Shown here: positions 42,600 to 51,659 of the stretch, piece by piece
Layout: each line of letters starts with the position of its first letter
How positions within the stretch are numbered: position 1 is the first letter of the stretch
From: Thermoplasmatota archaeon
Lineage (GTDB): Archaea > Thermoplasmatota > Penumbrarchaeia > Penumbrarchaeales > Penumbrarchaeaceae
DNA: 64,000 nucleotides
Direction: 5' to 3'
NCBI GenBank assembly: GCA_025457865.1
Contig: JALOTP010000020.1
Span: 1 to 64,000 of the forward strand
Translations under genes and position numbers: made by a program
The notes under the pieces: generated by a model
Told to the model about the DNA's origin: nothing
What the model saw: the letters and a program-made list of their open reading frames with translations, nothing else
Database searches by the model: none

Positions 42600-43517
42600 T
42601 CAGATATCATCGACCGTCATGTAACCGTCCTTTGGCCCTCCGCGCTTTGGCTGGGACCTGACCGGCGGTTTGGAACCAGGGGTCATGGGGACCGCGGATG
42701 GCGGTGGTGGGGAATATGTGGATGATTGGGAATAGGTGGGTACGACCTTCGGGGGGCCTGCCGGTGCGGCGGCCTTATGCTGTTTGGGGGTGATGGGTAT
42801 GCCCAGTCTGACCTTGTCCTCGTCCGAGAGGTTCGCCAGGTCCAAGGATAACAGCACCCTGAGCTCCTTCTTCTTCTGGTTGATGATGTAGGTCCTGATT
42901 ATGGCAAGCGGTAGGATTATGAGGAACGCCAGTACAAAGAAGATGGGGACAAGGGGAAGCATTGGCTCGTAATAGACGTTCATGGAGAAGATGACATCCA
43001 GGTTGTCGTAGGGGTCATCGATGTTGTCAGGATTGTAGAACATCACATAGAAGGTGTTCGTGTCCGAGTCCCTGAAGGCCAGCTCCCAATTGAGCTCCGT
43101 CCTGCCATTCGTAAGGGAGGAGTTCCTCACTGCCCTGGACTTCAGGTACTCATGGAGGTCGTTCCCAGTGGTGTCAAGGGACAGGTCCGGCAAGGCGTCC
43201 TTGAAGATGTAGATATAGACCCTGGCATGCTCGCCGGAGAGCTGCTCGTCGAGTTCGAAATCGAAGTATATCTGGTAGAGGGTCGGGATGGCGACCGCGT
43301 CTATCCGCCCGCTCTGGTCGTAACTGTTCTTGGATATGGAATAGGTCCTCTCGTTCTGAGTGGAGAGCTCAGAGGCCGGTGAGATGTATATGCCCAGTAT
43401 TATGAAGAAGAACAGGGCGGTGGCAATGAATGCGAACACCCATCTGTTCCTGGCCACCTCGAGGTCGGCCGACCTCTCAACCAGCTTGTTCTTTATCGCT
43501 TCGTTCTCGCTCATCAT
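42600..43517 (-). CDS. Two-TM membrane protein with Pro-rich cytosolic tail
   Basis: This protein of about 305 residues has a transmembrane helix near 25-45, an extracytoplasmic beta domain (about 50-185), a second helix (about 190-212) and a cytosolic tail. The tail is Pro-, Ser- and Lys-rich (AAPAGPPKVVPTY, YSPPPPSAVP). The extracellular part is rich in Asp/Asn and beta strands, with no family recognised. It shares this outline with the proteins at 32889 and 51660. The start is ambiguous among ATGs at 43526, 43517 and 43514; 43517 follows GGGGGATG at a workable distance. Confidence 0.65.
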   Translation of the reverse strand: MMSENEAIKNKLVERSADLEVARNRWVFAFIATALFFFIILGIYISPASELSTQNERTYSISKNSYDQSGRIDAVAIPTLYQIYFDFELDEQLSGEHARVYIYIFKDALPDLSLDTTGNDLHEYLKSRAVRNSSLTNGRTELNWELAFRDSDTNTFYVMFYNPDNIDDPYDNLDVIFSMNVYYEPMLPLVPIFFVLAFLIILPLAIIRTYIINQKKKELRVLLSLDLANLSDEDKVRLGIPITPKQHKAAAPAGPPKVVPTYSQSSTYSPPPPSAVPMTPGSKPPVRSQPKRGGPKDGYMTVDDI

Positions 43518-43613
43518 AACGAGCATCCCCCGGCCCAGGAAGGTCGAGAGAGCTTATCGCCTAGTTCGATTAAAACGTTTTCCTTCCCCCCAGACCTCCC
43601 CCGAACGGTCAAT

Positions 43614-43624
43614 GATATATACCC
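43614..43624 (+). promoter_or_regulatory. TATA box of the gene at 43656
   Basis: GATATATACC at 43614-43623 lies 33-42 nt before the ATG at 43656, consistent with initiation near 43643 and a short leader. Confidence 0.5.
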
Positions 43625-43655
43625 TCTCCCCCCTTGAGTACTCTGGGTCCCTGAT

Positions 43656-44216
43656 ATGCTGAAGAGGTATTTCCCTGCAATGATGTTCCTGGCCACCGCC
43701 CTGCTGCTGGCACTATGGCCTCAGGGAGCAGATGGTGCTGCAGTGGTCGTGGATGCATCATCCGTCACCTACACCCCCACCTCTCCGTTCCATACCGATA
43801 CCATCAACGTTTCGGCTAGGGTAGTGGTATCCAAAGCGGTGCTCGGTGAGGGAAGCGTCGTCCTGAAGCACAGCCTCTGCACCGATACCTACTGCGCGCT
43901 CCCCGAGACGGCCATTATGGTGCTGGATAACAGCTCCGGCCTCTACAAGGTAACAATAGGTCCGTTCCAGGAGAAGGATGCCTCGGACCTGCCCTATATC
44001 GACATCCGCTTCCACGTCGAAGCAACAGGCACAGCAACGGACGGGACCTCGGGTCCCGTCAAGGGCTCATCGAAGGAGATAACGGTCTACTTCAAGGAAG
44101 ATGGTCCGGTAGATGATGATGACGATGATGGGAACGAGTCGCCTTTCCCCCTGTTAGCCCTATCCCCGTTAGTTCTCTTTCCCCTACTTCGCCGTGCAAG
44201 GAAGAGGACCCATTGA
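43656..44216 (+). CDS. Secreted protein with C-terminal hydrophobic/Arg sorting-type anchor
   Basis: This 186-residue protein has a signal peptide (about 5-28), one beta-sandwich domain (about 30-148) with a disulfide-capable CTDTYC, and a poly-Asp linker. It ends in a 20-residue hydrophobic segment followed by RRARKRTH. This tripartite ending (acidic linker, hydrophobic helix, basic end) resembles archaeal CTERM sorting signals processed by archaeosortases, although no PGF motif is present. It may simply be a membrane anchor. Function is unknown. Confidence 0.7.
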   Translation: MLKRYFPAMMFLATALLLALWPQGADGAAVVVDASSVTYTPTSPFHTDTINVSARVVVSKAVLGEGSVVLKHSLCTDTYCALPETAIMVLDNSSGLYKVTIGPFQEKDASDLPYIDIRFHVEATGTATDGTSGPVKGSSKEITVYFKEDGPVDDDDDDGNESPFPLLALSPLVLFPLLRRARKRTH

Positions 44217-44230
44217 GGACCTGGCACATC

Positions 44231-45205
44231 TCAGGTGGCAATGCCATCCTCGATGATGTCCACAGTCATCCTTCTTAGCGTAGCGCTCTCAAGGATTTCA
44301 AGGGCGCTCTGGGTCCCGGGAAGGACGAGCTCCCTACCGTTCTGCGGACGTCTCGCCATCATGACGTCCAGGGCCCCCATTGAACTACCGTCCCCGTCAG
44401 AGGCGACGAAGAGGACGGGGCGGATGCCGCCCCAGTTCTCGGCGGCCTGGGCTACATCCAGGTCGTAACAGTCCAGTGTGGGTGAGATTACCACCGCGGA
44501 CATCATACGGACTGAGGTCATCCTTGCGGCCTGATCGAAGCCGTAGAGCCCCCCTTTACCAAGGCCCAGGAAGGAGCTCTCCTTGCCAGCATCTGTGTTC
44601 GGTCTTCCTTTCTCATCGAGACCCGAGACCCATTTCTGAGCGGCGAGCAGATCGCGCTGGAAGTTCAGGAAGTCCTTGTGGCCCATCATGGTGTGATCGT
44701 ACTTGATGTTCGGGGTCTTGACATTATATATCGATTCGCCGTGGCCCCTCAGGTCCAATGCGACGACGTTATATCCCTGCTTGACAAGCCATGGAGCCAC
44801 CTCCGAGAAGACCGTTCGGTCCTGGCCAATATCGTGGTAAAGATAGACCGTCGGGGCCCCATCCTCCGCTGCGGGATAGAAGGTACCGTTGATCACTGCC
44901 CCGTCGTCCGAGGCGAAGAAGAAGGACCTGGGCGGCCTTCCCTTGCTCTCTCCCTCGCGGAGCTTTGTGATGAAGAGTACCCCAGCGGCGATGAGTATGA
45001 AGACGGCCATCACCGCTAGCACCATTCCCGCTGCATCAGCGAGGCTGAGCTTGCGGTCGGATAATGCGCTGCCCCCCTTCGCCTCCCTCATCCTCTTCAC
45101 CGGGTCCTTACCGGGATGGAGCCTTCGGTAATGCGCCTTGATGTTCTTCCTCTGGACCACCGTTCTACAGTCCGGGCATTCCACCCTGTCCTGTCCTAGT
45201 ACCAT
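44231..45205 (-). CDS. Zinc-finger/TM protein with a catalytically dead alpha/beta-hydrolase domain
   Basis: From the ATG at 45205 the product has 324 residues. A cytosolic C2H2-like finger (CPDC at 10-13, then H-x4-H) precedes a transmembrane helix (about 57-80) and an extracytoplasmic alpha/beta-hydrolase fold. The LDLRGHGES strand-turn is classical, but the nucleophile elbow reads GLGKGG instead of GxSxGG. The C-terminal position where the catalytic His is expected reads PGTQSALEIL. Both Ser and His therefore seem lost, indicating a binding rather than catalytic role. TTTATG at 45233-45240 suggests a nearly leaderless start. Confidence 0.75.
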   Translation of the reverse strand: MVLGQDRVECPDCRTVVQRKNIKAHYRRLHPGKDPVKRMREAKGGSALSDRKLSLADAAGMVLAVMAVFILIAAGVLFITKLREGESKGRPPRSFFFASDDGAVINGTFYPAAEDGAPTVYLYHDIGQDRTVFSEVAPWLVKQGYNVVALDLRGHGESIYNVKTPNIKYDHTMMGHKDFLNFQRDLLAAQKWVSGLDEKGRPNTDAGKESSFLGLGKGGLYGFDQAARMTSVRMMSAVVISPTLDCYDLDVAQAAENWGGIRPVLFVASDGDGSSMGALDVMMARRPQNGRELVLPGTQSALEILESATLRRMTVDIIEDGIAT

Positions 45206-45239
45206 GGTAACCACTGTTGTGATGGCATCTCTTCATAAA

Positions 45240-46385
45240 TCAATCTTTTGAGACATTATCGGGACCATGCCCTGGTCCGGACCCCTTGCTGCCCAGAAGA
45301 AGCCTCAACACAGCATCGTCCCTCTCAATTGAGGAGAGAGACGCAAGCTCCTCCCTGGGGAGCCCCCGGACATAGGTCAACGCGGAGGGCGACCCGCCGC
45401 ATGCCGAATGGAAGGCCCTGGACAACGCAACGGGAAGCCCAGCCTCGACGCAGCTGTTTACGAAGATATCCAAAGGGAGCCCCTTCAGCTCGATAGGGCT
45501 CCCCTTCACCCTGTGCTCGCCCTCGACCAGCAGCACGAGAGGGGGCGATCTCAAATGTTCTGGCCACGAGCCGTCGCGGGGGTCCTTGATATCAAGCTCT
45601 CCGCCGGACATGAGGACAACGGAAAGGTCCATCTCACCCGGGCCGTTGAGCACCAACAGATCGTAGCTCCCCTCGTCCATGCAAAGTTCATCGGATGGCC
45701 CCCTCTCGAGCCAAAGGACCCTGAGCCCTCTTAGATTGGCATGTCCTACGATCAGGGTCCTCTTGCCCATACCGGCGGCTCCGGTCACGACAGCGAACCT
45801 ATCTTCTTTCAGAAGTCGGTCCAGCATGCCCAGCTCCTTGGCCCTGCCCACAAGCTTGAACGGAGGTTTGGGTGCGGTAGAAATCGTGTATCCCCTCGGT
45901 ATGCAGTAACCTTTGCTCGTCCCTGAACCCATAGAGGCAGATAGCCAAAGCAGCTCGTTCCACCTCAGCTTGCCGGATGTCGAGAGCAGGACCGACATGG
46001 GAAGGGGCGGTCTCTTAAGGGTCGAAAGCTCGTCGTTCAACCTCCTTGAAGCGTCAACGAGCTTCTCCTCGCGCAATGCCCCCTCCGGTCCCGCCCAGGA
46101 GAGAGGCTCCTCTTTGGCCCGTTCAAATATTGCCGAGGCAGAACCGGCCCCCTTATCCGTGAGCCTGTAGACCTTGACCCTTCTCGGCCTCCCCGGGACC
46201 CTGCCAATACCCTCGACGACCAGACCGTCGGAGATGAGGGGCGCAAGTACCCTGGGCACATGGGTCCTGCCAATGGAGCATTCCTGTGCTATGGTCTCCT
46301 GGTCAGAGAAGCTCGATGCGGGGTCCGCCGGTCCGGCCCTCTGCAGAAGATGGACAAGGAGCCTGTCACCGGACGCGTAGGGCAG
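45240..46385 (-). CDS. Winged-helix/P-loop ATPase regulator (start or frame uncertain)
   Basis: The frame encodes an N-terminal winged helix (RLLVHLLQRAG, ETIAQECSIGRTHVPRVLAPL, then a basic wing GRPRRVKVYRLTDKG). It continues with FKLVGRAKELGMLDRLL and a P-loop GAAGMGKRT of STAND/AAA type, and a degenerate sensor region. The first standard start (GTG 46259) lies inside the winged helix. In-frame coding extends to a CTG at 46385, just after the pyrG stop. The ATG overlapping that stop (46395) is in another frame that closes after nine codons. Either a CTG start or a small indel is needed. It is probably a signal-responsive regulator. Confidence 0.65.
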   Translation of the reverse strand: MPYASGDRLLVHLLQRAGPADPASSFSDQETIAQECSIGRTHVPRVLAPLISDGLVVEGIGRVPGRPRRVKVYRLTDKGAGSASAIFERAKEEPLSWAGPEGALREEKLVDASRRLNDELSTLKRPPLPMSVLLSTSGKLRWNELLWLSASMGSGTSKGYCIPRGYTISTAPKPPFKLVGRAKELGMLDRLLKEDRFAVVTGAAGMGKRTLIVGHANLRGLRVLWLERGPSDELCMDEGSYDLLVLNGPGEMDLSVVLMSGGELDIKDPRDGSWPEHLRSPPLVLLVEGEHRVKGSPIELKGLPLDIFVNSCVEAGLPVALSRAFHSACGGSPSALTYVRGLPREELASLSSIERDDAVLRLLLGSKGSGPGHGPDNVSKD

Positions 46386-46391
46386 CGCCGT

Positions 46392-48020
46392 TCATACCCC
46401 CTTGCTGCGCTTCCTCTCCATTGCAGCCCTCACAAGGCCAAGGAACAGAGGGGCGGGTTTGACGGGATGGGAAAGGAACTCGGGGTGGAACTGGCAACCG
46501 AGATGGAACCGGTTCCTGGGCAGCTCGCCTATCTCCATCTTGATACCATCCTCCGAGACGGCGGAGAAGACGTAACCGCCCGCCCTGAGCCTGTCCAACC
46601 AATCCGGGTTGATCTCGTAACGGTGCCTGTGACGCTCCCAGATCTCCTCCCTCTTGTAGAGCTCGTAGGCCCTGGTCCCCTTCGAAACTATGCTCTTCTG
46701 GGCACCCAGCCTCATGGTGGCCCCCTTCTGGGTGACCCTTAGCTGTTCGGGGAGGATATCAACGACCGGATAACGGGTGTCGGGGTCGAACTCCGTTGAA
46801 TTGGCGCCTTTGAGCCCCATCACGTTCCTTGCGTACTCGACCACGGCGAGCTGGAGACCGAGGCATATCCCCAAGAAGGGGATATCGTTCTCCCTTGCGA
46901 ACCTTATGGCCTCTATCTTACCCTCGGTCCCCCTTATGCCGAAACCACCTGGGACCAGCAGACCATCACAGGTCCTGAGGGCCTCGAGCATATCCTTGAG
47001 GCCTTTCTCGTAACCTTCACCTTTCTCGGGGGCGTTGAGCCACTCCACCTCGACGCGCGCACAGGCCTCGGCCCCGGAATGCTCGAACGCCTTGTAATGG
47101 GAGATGTAGGAGTCCTTCAGACCTGTGTACTTGCCGACTATGGCTATCCTCACGACCTCTTCTGGCTCCTCGACCCGTCTGGTGTATTCCCTCCAGTCGT
47201 CAAGGTCGGTCTCCCTCTTGGCCAGGGCAAGCCGGGTCATGACATGGTCGGTGATGCCCTGTTCATGCAGGAGGAGCGGGACCCTGTTTATGGTGGGGAC
47301 GTCATGGGCGGAGAAGACCGCCTCCGTCGGGACATTGCAGAAGAGGGATATCTTCTCCTTTGTGGACCTATTGAGCGGTTCCGCGCACCTGCCCACTATC
47401 ACATCCGGTTGGATGCCTATGGCCCTCAGCTCCTTGACCGAGTGCTGGGTCGGTTTGGTCTTCTGCTCCCCGACGACCCCCATTATGGGCACCAGGGTCG
47501 TATGTACGAAGAGCACGTTGCTGCTCCCCAGGACCATGTGCATCTGCCTGGCCGCTTCCAGGAACGGCATGGACTCTATGTCGCCTACGGTCCCTCCCAG
47601 CTCCACCATGCAGACATCCGCACCGGAGGCGGCGGCCACCTTCGTGATTGTGTCGCGTATCTCGAGCACTATGTGTGGGACTATCTGCACGGTCTTGCCG
47701 AGGTAGTCCCCTTTGCGCTCCTTCTCTATGACCGAGCGGTATATCTTACCGGTGGTTATGTTATGGTGCGAGGAGAGATGGATGTCCAGGAACCTCTCGT
47801 AATTGCCCAGGTCCAGGTCGACCTCCCCTCCGTCGTGCAGCACGAACACCTCTCCATGTTCGTAGGGGTTCATGGTCCCTGCATCGCAGTTGAGGTAGGG
47901 ATCGACCTTGATGGCGGTCACCTTGACGCCTGAGCGCCCGAGCAGCAGACCTATGGAGGAGGTCACTATGCCCTTGCCTAGACCTGACAGCACCCCGCCC
48001 GAGACGAATATGAACTTCAC
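46392..48020 (-). CDS. pyrG: CTP synthase
   Basis: This 542-residue enzyme makes CTP from UTP, ATP and glutamine. The synthase domain (about 1-270) begins [15 protein letters not shown] and contains the Mg/ATP residues around [24 protein letters not shown]. The class I glutamine amidotransferase domain (about 295-540) has the nucleophile Cys in GICLGLQ and the His/Glu pair in FHPEF. Length and order are normal. The wHTH-ATPase gene follows immediately on the same strand. Confidence 0.97.
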   Translation of the reverse strand: MKFIFVSGGVLSGLGKGIVTSSIGLLLGRSGVKVTAIKVDPYLNCDAGTMNPYEHGEVFVLHDGGEVDLDLGNYERFLDIHLSSHHNITTGKIYRSVIEKERKGDYLGKTVQIVPHIVLEIRDTITKVAAASGADVCMVELGGTVGDIESMPFLEAARQMHMVLGSSNVLFVHTTLVPIMGVVGEQKTKPTQHSVKELRAIGIQPDVIVGRCAEPLNRSTKEKISLFCNVPTEAVFSAHDVPTINRVPLLLHEQGITDHVMTRLALAKRETDLDDWREYTRRVEEPEEVVRIAIVGKYTGLKDSYISHYKAFEHSGAEACARVEVEWLNAPEKGEGYEKGLKDMLEALRTCDGLLVPGGFGIRGTEGKIEAIRFARENDIPFLGICLGLQLAVVEYARNVMGLKGANSTEFDPDTRYPVVDILPEQLRVTQKGATMRLGAQKSIVSKGTRAYELYKREEIWERHRHRYEINPDWLDRLRAGGYVFSAVSEDGIKMEIGELPRNRFHLGCQFHPEFLSHPVKPAPLFLGLVRAAMERKRSKGV

Positions 48021-48107
48021 TTTGACCCCCCATAGGATATGGTGAACCGGTCAATAAATGTTCTTGATGGGCCGGCGATGGGATGTTGCCCTGGTGACAG
48101 AACATCC

Positions 48108-49346
48108 TCAATGGTCCCTTGCGCCCGGTATGAACCTTCCCAGGAAAGCATCCACCGACCATTCGACCGCCCCTTCCGGGGAACGTTTCACCCAGTATGG
48201 GAACAGGACCCTTTCCGTCCTGAGCACCTCAAAGGTGGAGGGATCGAAACCGTAGATGACCTCCTGGTAGATGGTGCTCATAAGGGAATCCCTTATGAGC
48301 CTATCCTGTGTGATGCTATCCTTCATGAGCCTTTCCAGCAATATGACCCTGCCATCCAGATCGGGGTCGGCCCCTGCGGCCACCGGGGTCTGGTCCGAGG
48401 GGGGGCCTTCCCTCAGGCCTGGGAGGGAGCAGAGCTCGGAGGAGATCGCAGAAGGAATATCATAGGGGCGTTTCTCGGTCATGTTGATGAGGAAGCTCCC
48501 CGTCCGTTCGAGCGGCTCCAGCTGTCCAGACCGCAACATATAGCGTACGTCCAGGAGCAGATGGGGGACTAGAACGAGCTCGGGCTGAGGGTCCACCTGT
48601 GCGCCGGCCTTGGTGCAGGCCTCCTCGCCGTTCAACTTGACCGGGGCAAGCCGGAACCCCTTCCAGGGGTCGATGGTCCTCTGTTCAGCGATGGGGGGCG
48701 CCTTTGCAGCGACTTCCGAGAGGGTGGATGGCTCGATGAATGTGGATGACATGTCCCCCAGCATCTCCATCATGCTGGAGAGGGATGCTCCAAGGTCTAC
48801 CTTGACCGTTCCAGGGACTTCGGACATTGTCTCGAAAGGGGCTGCTTTCCCTACCTCGGGAGCATTCACCGTCCCGCTCAGCATGGAACGGATATCAAGC
48901 GTTTCGACAACAGCCTTACCGGACCTCGGGGATGGGGGCAGGGTCGAACTGACAGCAGCAGGGGGCGGGACCGCAGACCGGTCTGGCTTGCTTCCTGCCC
49001 CTCCCAGTGCTACCTCTCCAAGGGATAGGGTCAATGCCATTCGGTCCCATACGGCGACATTCTCGCGCGCAAGGACCGCCCTGGCCTCCCTGCCCGGGAC
49101 CACGGGGGCCAAGAATATCATCCTCGATGCGGAATCGTTCCCCGCCATGGAAACGAACATCTCTATCTCTCCTTCGGTGGGGGGCGAATCCGCCGCCCCA
49201 TAGCCGACGGCGGTTGTGACACCTTCCTTGGTCAGCAGAAGGTAACGGTTGTCCCGCGAGGATGTGATGACGGAATAGCCCCTGGACAAAAAGACCGCTT
49301 CCACCAGTTCGTGCAGGTCTGCGCAGGTCATCTTCCTTCCTTCCAT
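48108..49346 (-). CDS. Protein of unknown function with N-terminal nuclease-fold-like domain
   Basis: This 412-residue protein is not recognised. Residues about 7-110 alternate helices and strands in a way that recalls restriction-endonuclease-like (Mrr/PD-DExK) folds (HELVEAVFLSRGYSVI, then YLLLTKEGVTTAVGY), but the catalytic D-ExK residues are not visible. A Pro/Ser-rich low-complexity middle (about 115-230) leads to a C-terminal alpha/beta domain (about 250-405). The gene sits between the Ig-domain membrane protein and pyrG on the same strand. The ATG at 49331 is an alternative start. Confidence 0.55.
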   Translation of the reverse strand: MEGRKMTCADLHELVEAVFLSRGYSVITSSRDNRYLLLTKEGVTTAVGYGAADSPPTEGEIEMFVSMAGNDSASRMIFLAPVVPGREARAVLARENVAVWDRMALTLSLGEVALGGAGSKPDRSAVPPPAAVSSTLPPSPRSGKAVVETLDIRSMLSGTVNAPEVGKAAPFETMSEVPGTVKVDLGASLSSMMEMLGDMSSTFIEPSTLSEVAAKAPPIAEQRTIDPWKGFRLAPVKLNGEEACTKAGAQVDPQPELVLVPHLLLDVRYMLRSGQLEPLERTGSFLINMTEKRPYDIPSAISSELCSLPGLREGPPSDQTPVAAGADPDLDGRVILLERLMKDSITQDRLIRDSLMSTIYQEVIYGFDPSTFEVLRTERVLFPYWVKRSPEGAVEWSVDAFLGRFIPGARDH

Positions 49347-49361
49347 TTTGGCGATATTCCC

Positions 49362-50810
49362 TCAATCGTCCAGGCTTCCAAGGACATCCAATACCTCGTT
49401 CTCGAACCCATCGGCCCCCCCTTTACCACGGGGCCGCAGAGGTTTCGACCGGCCGTTCTGAGGTCCGGCCGCTTGACCGGACCTGGCCCTGACAGGGGGT
49501 AGGTCGATATCGAAACCATCGTCCTTTACCTTCTTCTCGGGAGCGGATATTGGAAAGAGCGGCCTTGCCCTAGGGACCGTCCTCTCAGGCTTCGCAGAGG
49601 CCTCGGCCTCCCTGACAAGCCTCTTCTTCTCTGCTACCTCCCTGCGGAGCTCACTTGATATCTGCCGCGCCCTTGCCCTCTCCTCCCTTCTGGCAGGACT
49701 GCTGATCAACCTATAAAGGGCTATGAGACCAGGGTACTTCCCTTTGGGTAATTTGCGCTTCCTGAGGGTGAACATGTTGATACCTATGTTGAACATGATG
49801 AGCAGGAACAATAGGTACAGGACGATGGTCCATGTGAACGGGACGAAGACCGTATCGAGCCCCAGCGTATAGACCGAGAACGACATCTCGAACCAGTTCT
49901 CCTCGGTCCTGTCACCGTCTATGACCTGGAACCTGGAGTTATGGGATACCGCCCTCACATTGAAGTCGAGCACCTCCATGTGGTATTTGAACTGCTGCCG
50001 CCTGGGGGGAACGATCCTCAAACTCACTCTGCCATCCGCCCTGGGCGGAATGTCCAGAACGGTGCTCTCGAACTCGAACGACCAGCCGCTCTTCGCATAG
50101 GTGACCTCATTGGGAATGGAGAGCTCGACCCTCTCGTTCCCGTTCCCCCTGTTCCTGACGATGACATCGAGCTCTGTCGGTTCTCCTGGTCGTATCTGCA
50201 CCATGGGGGGGTCGAACATGAGGTCCAGGTAATGGAAGGGTTTGATATTGACGTAGATGTAGAACTCCTCGATGGTCCCCGTGCTCCATGACTGGACCCC
50301 CTGGCTGAAGGGTGTGAACCAATCCCCCCAGACCCTGACCTTGATGAGACCCCCTACGACCGAGGAGTAGTTGATCATGGGAGTCACGAAGATATTGATC
50401 ATTATATCCGTGTGGTTGAACTTGGATATCGGGTCGAAATCCATTATCCTTGGGAAGACGCTGCCACGAACGATATCGGGCCTGCTCGATTCGAAGTTCA
50501 GGTTGGCGAGCACCCTCGTTCTCAGTGCCCTTGCTGATCTGAAGAGGTCCACCTTCCCCCGAACGCTCTGCATACCTGTGGTCCCGGGCCCCGTCAGGAC
50601 ATCGACCACATTGCCCTCATCGCCCCTTGGATAGAGTGAAATTGCGAGCGATACTGGTCTGAGCGCATCGGCCTCCCCGGTCGTGCCATTGTCTAGGACC
50701 GGGTCCAATGCAAGGAGCAGGGTCGATAGTACCAACACTATCGTGAGAACGAGAGCGGGCCTCAATGGGCCTTTGCCGAGAACTTTCATCGAAGTCATGG
50801 AGGGCCTCAT
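49362..50810 (-). CDS. Two-TM surface protein with NEW3-like Ig domain and basic cytosolic tail
   Basis: This 482-residue protein has an N-terminal signal anchor (about 15-36), a long beta-rich ectodomain including an Ig/NEW3-type repeat (VRNRGNGNERVELS near 210-225), and a transmembrane helix near 325-350. An Arg/Glu-rich coiled coil (about 375-415) and a basic Pro-rich cytosolic tail follow. The N-x-G-N motif is the same as in the giant protein at 53244, so these may belong to one surface system. Its first codon overlaps the DUF211 stop (ATGA). Confidence 0.7.
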   Translation of the reverse strand: MRPSMTSMKVLGKGPLRPALVLTIVLVLSTLLLALDPVLDNGTTGEADALRPVSLAISLYPRGDEGNVVDVLTGPGTTGMQSVRGKVDLFRSARALRTRVLANLNFESSRPDIVRGSVFPRIMDFDPISKFNHTDIMINIFVTPMINYSSVVGGLIKVRVWGDWFTPFSQGVQSWSTGTIEEFYIYVNIKPFHYLDLMFDPPMVQIRPGEPTELDVIVRNRGNGNERVELSIPNEVTYAKSGWSFEFESTVLDIPPRADGRVSLRIVPPRRQQFKYHMEVLDFNVRAVSHNSRFQVIDGDRTEENWFEMSFSVYTLGLDTVFVPFTWTIVLYLLFLLIMFNIGINMFTLRKRKLPKGKYPGLIALYRLISSPARREERARARQISSELRREVAEKKRLVREAEASAKPERTVPRARPLFPISAPEKKVKDDGFDIDLPPVRARSGQAAGPQNGRSKPLRPRGKGGADGFENEVLDVLGSLDD

Positions 50811-51097
50811 CTGTCCTGAGGGGTGTCAACCTCCTCCACTATCCTCTCTCCTGCATAGACTGCGTCTATGGAATGGATGGAGCCAGAGAGCTCCTCTATC
50901 GCCCTCCGTATCAGATTGAAGTTCAGCGATGACCCCTCTATGACCACTTTAATGCTCTCCGTCTCCTGGTCCACCTCTGCCAGGAAGATGGATACCCCTG
51001 TCACATATTTCATCTCGGAAAGCCTTTCCGAGTACTCGACTATGTCTGGATCGTGCGGTTTGAGGACATCGAGGACGATCTTCCGTATCTTGGTCAA
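50807..51097 (-). CDS. DUF211 family protein
   Basis: This 96-residue protein matches the archaeal DUF211 family in length and pattern (IRKIVLDVLKPHDPDIVEYSERLSEMKYVTGVSIFLAEVD, then IEELSGSIHSIDAVYAGE). It folds like a ferredoxin-type ACT-like domain and forms oligomers in solved members; its role is unknown. It is the first gene of a minus-strand operon reaching towards pyrG. TATAAAAT at 51123-51131 on the minus strand gives a leader of about 10 nt. Confidence 0.87.
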   Translation of the reverse strand: MTKIRKIVLDVLKPHDPDIVEYSERLSEMKYVTGVSIFLAEVDQETESIKVVIEGSSLNFNLIRRAIEELSGSIHSIDAVYAGERIVEEVDTPQDR

Positions 51098-51227
51098 TTC
51101 GGGTCTCCCCTTGGGCGGCCATCTATTTTATACCGGTTGATGATATCATGGCGAATCTATAAAAGATTTGGGTAAGGGCCAACGCTGTTCGTCTGGGCCC
51201 GCCCAATAAATGGCCGGGGAGCGCTAG
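51098..51227. promoter_or_regulatory. Divergent promoter region
   Basis: The minus strand carries a TATAAAAT element at 51123-51131 for DUF211. The plus strand carries CTATAAAAG near 51158-51166, suitable for the small membrane protein at 51228, which also has GGGGAG at 51215-51220 as ribosome site. Confidence 0.5.
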
Positions 51228-51632
51228 ATGCCGGACAAGGAGCCTTCTTTCATCAAGGGGATGTTGGTGTCGCTTGCCATCTACACCGCCTCCCTTCCCA
51301 TTGCCGTGATCCCCCCTATAGGTCCCATGCTCTCGATCACCATAGTCCCCTACCTATCGTCGGCGCTGGGGACCAGGTTGACGCGTTCCAGGGAACGCCT
51401 CCCTCTCGCACTGACCACGGCCCTCATATGGTCAACCGTCGAGACGGTTCTGGTCCTGGCCATCATGATGAAAGTCGGCAACATATCGCCTATGGGGTTC
51501 AAGCTCGACAGTTTGGGCACTATTCTCCTTATGGTGCTATGGCTCTCCAATCTGGTCTTCGGCTCATTGGGAGCGGTTCATCCCTGGAAGGACCCTTTCA
51601 CCGGACCTGAAGAGGGCCCGGACAGTCCATGA
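51228..51632 (+). CDS. Small integral membrane protein of unknown function
   Basis: This 134-residue protein has three to four hydrophobic segments (about 8-30, 33-50, 62-83 and 92-113) and short charged ends. No motif was recognised. The Gly/Pro-rich ALPIAVIPPIGPM-like first helices suggest a compact helical bundle. It is convergent with the two-TM zinc-ribbon protein. Confidence 0.6.
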   Translation: MPDKEPSFIKGMLVSLAIYTASLPIAVIPPIGPMLSITIVPYLSSALGTRLTRSRERLPLALTTALIWSTVETVLVLAIMMKVGNISPMGFKLDSLGTILLMVLWLSNLVFGSLGAVHPWKDPFTGPEEGPDSP

Positions 51633-51659
51633 GCAGCGGCCCAACGCATCACTGCAAGC

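Noticed and set aside
47079-47933. 284-residue plus-strand frame opposite CTP synthase
   Set aside because: It lies wholly antisense to pyrG, has no family features, and its composition is explained by the codon bias of the real gene.
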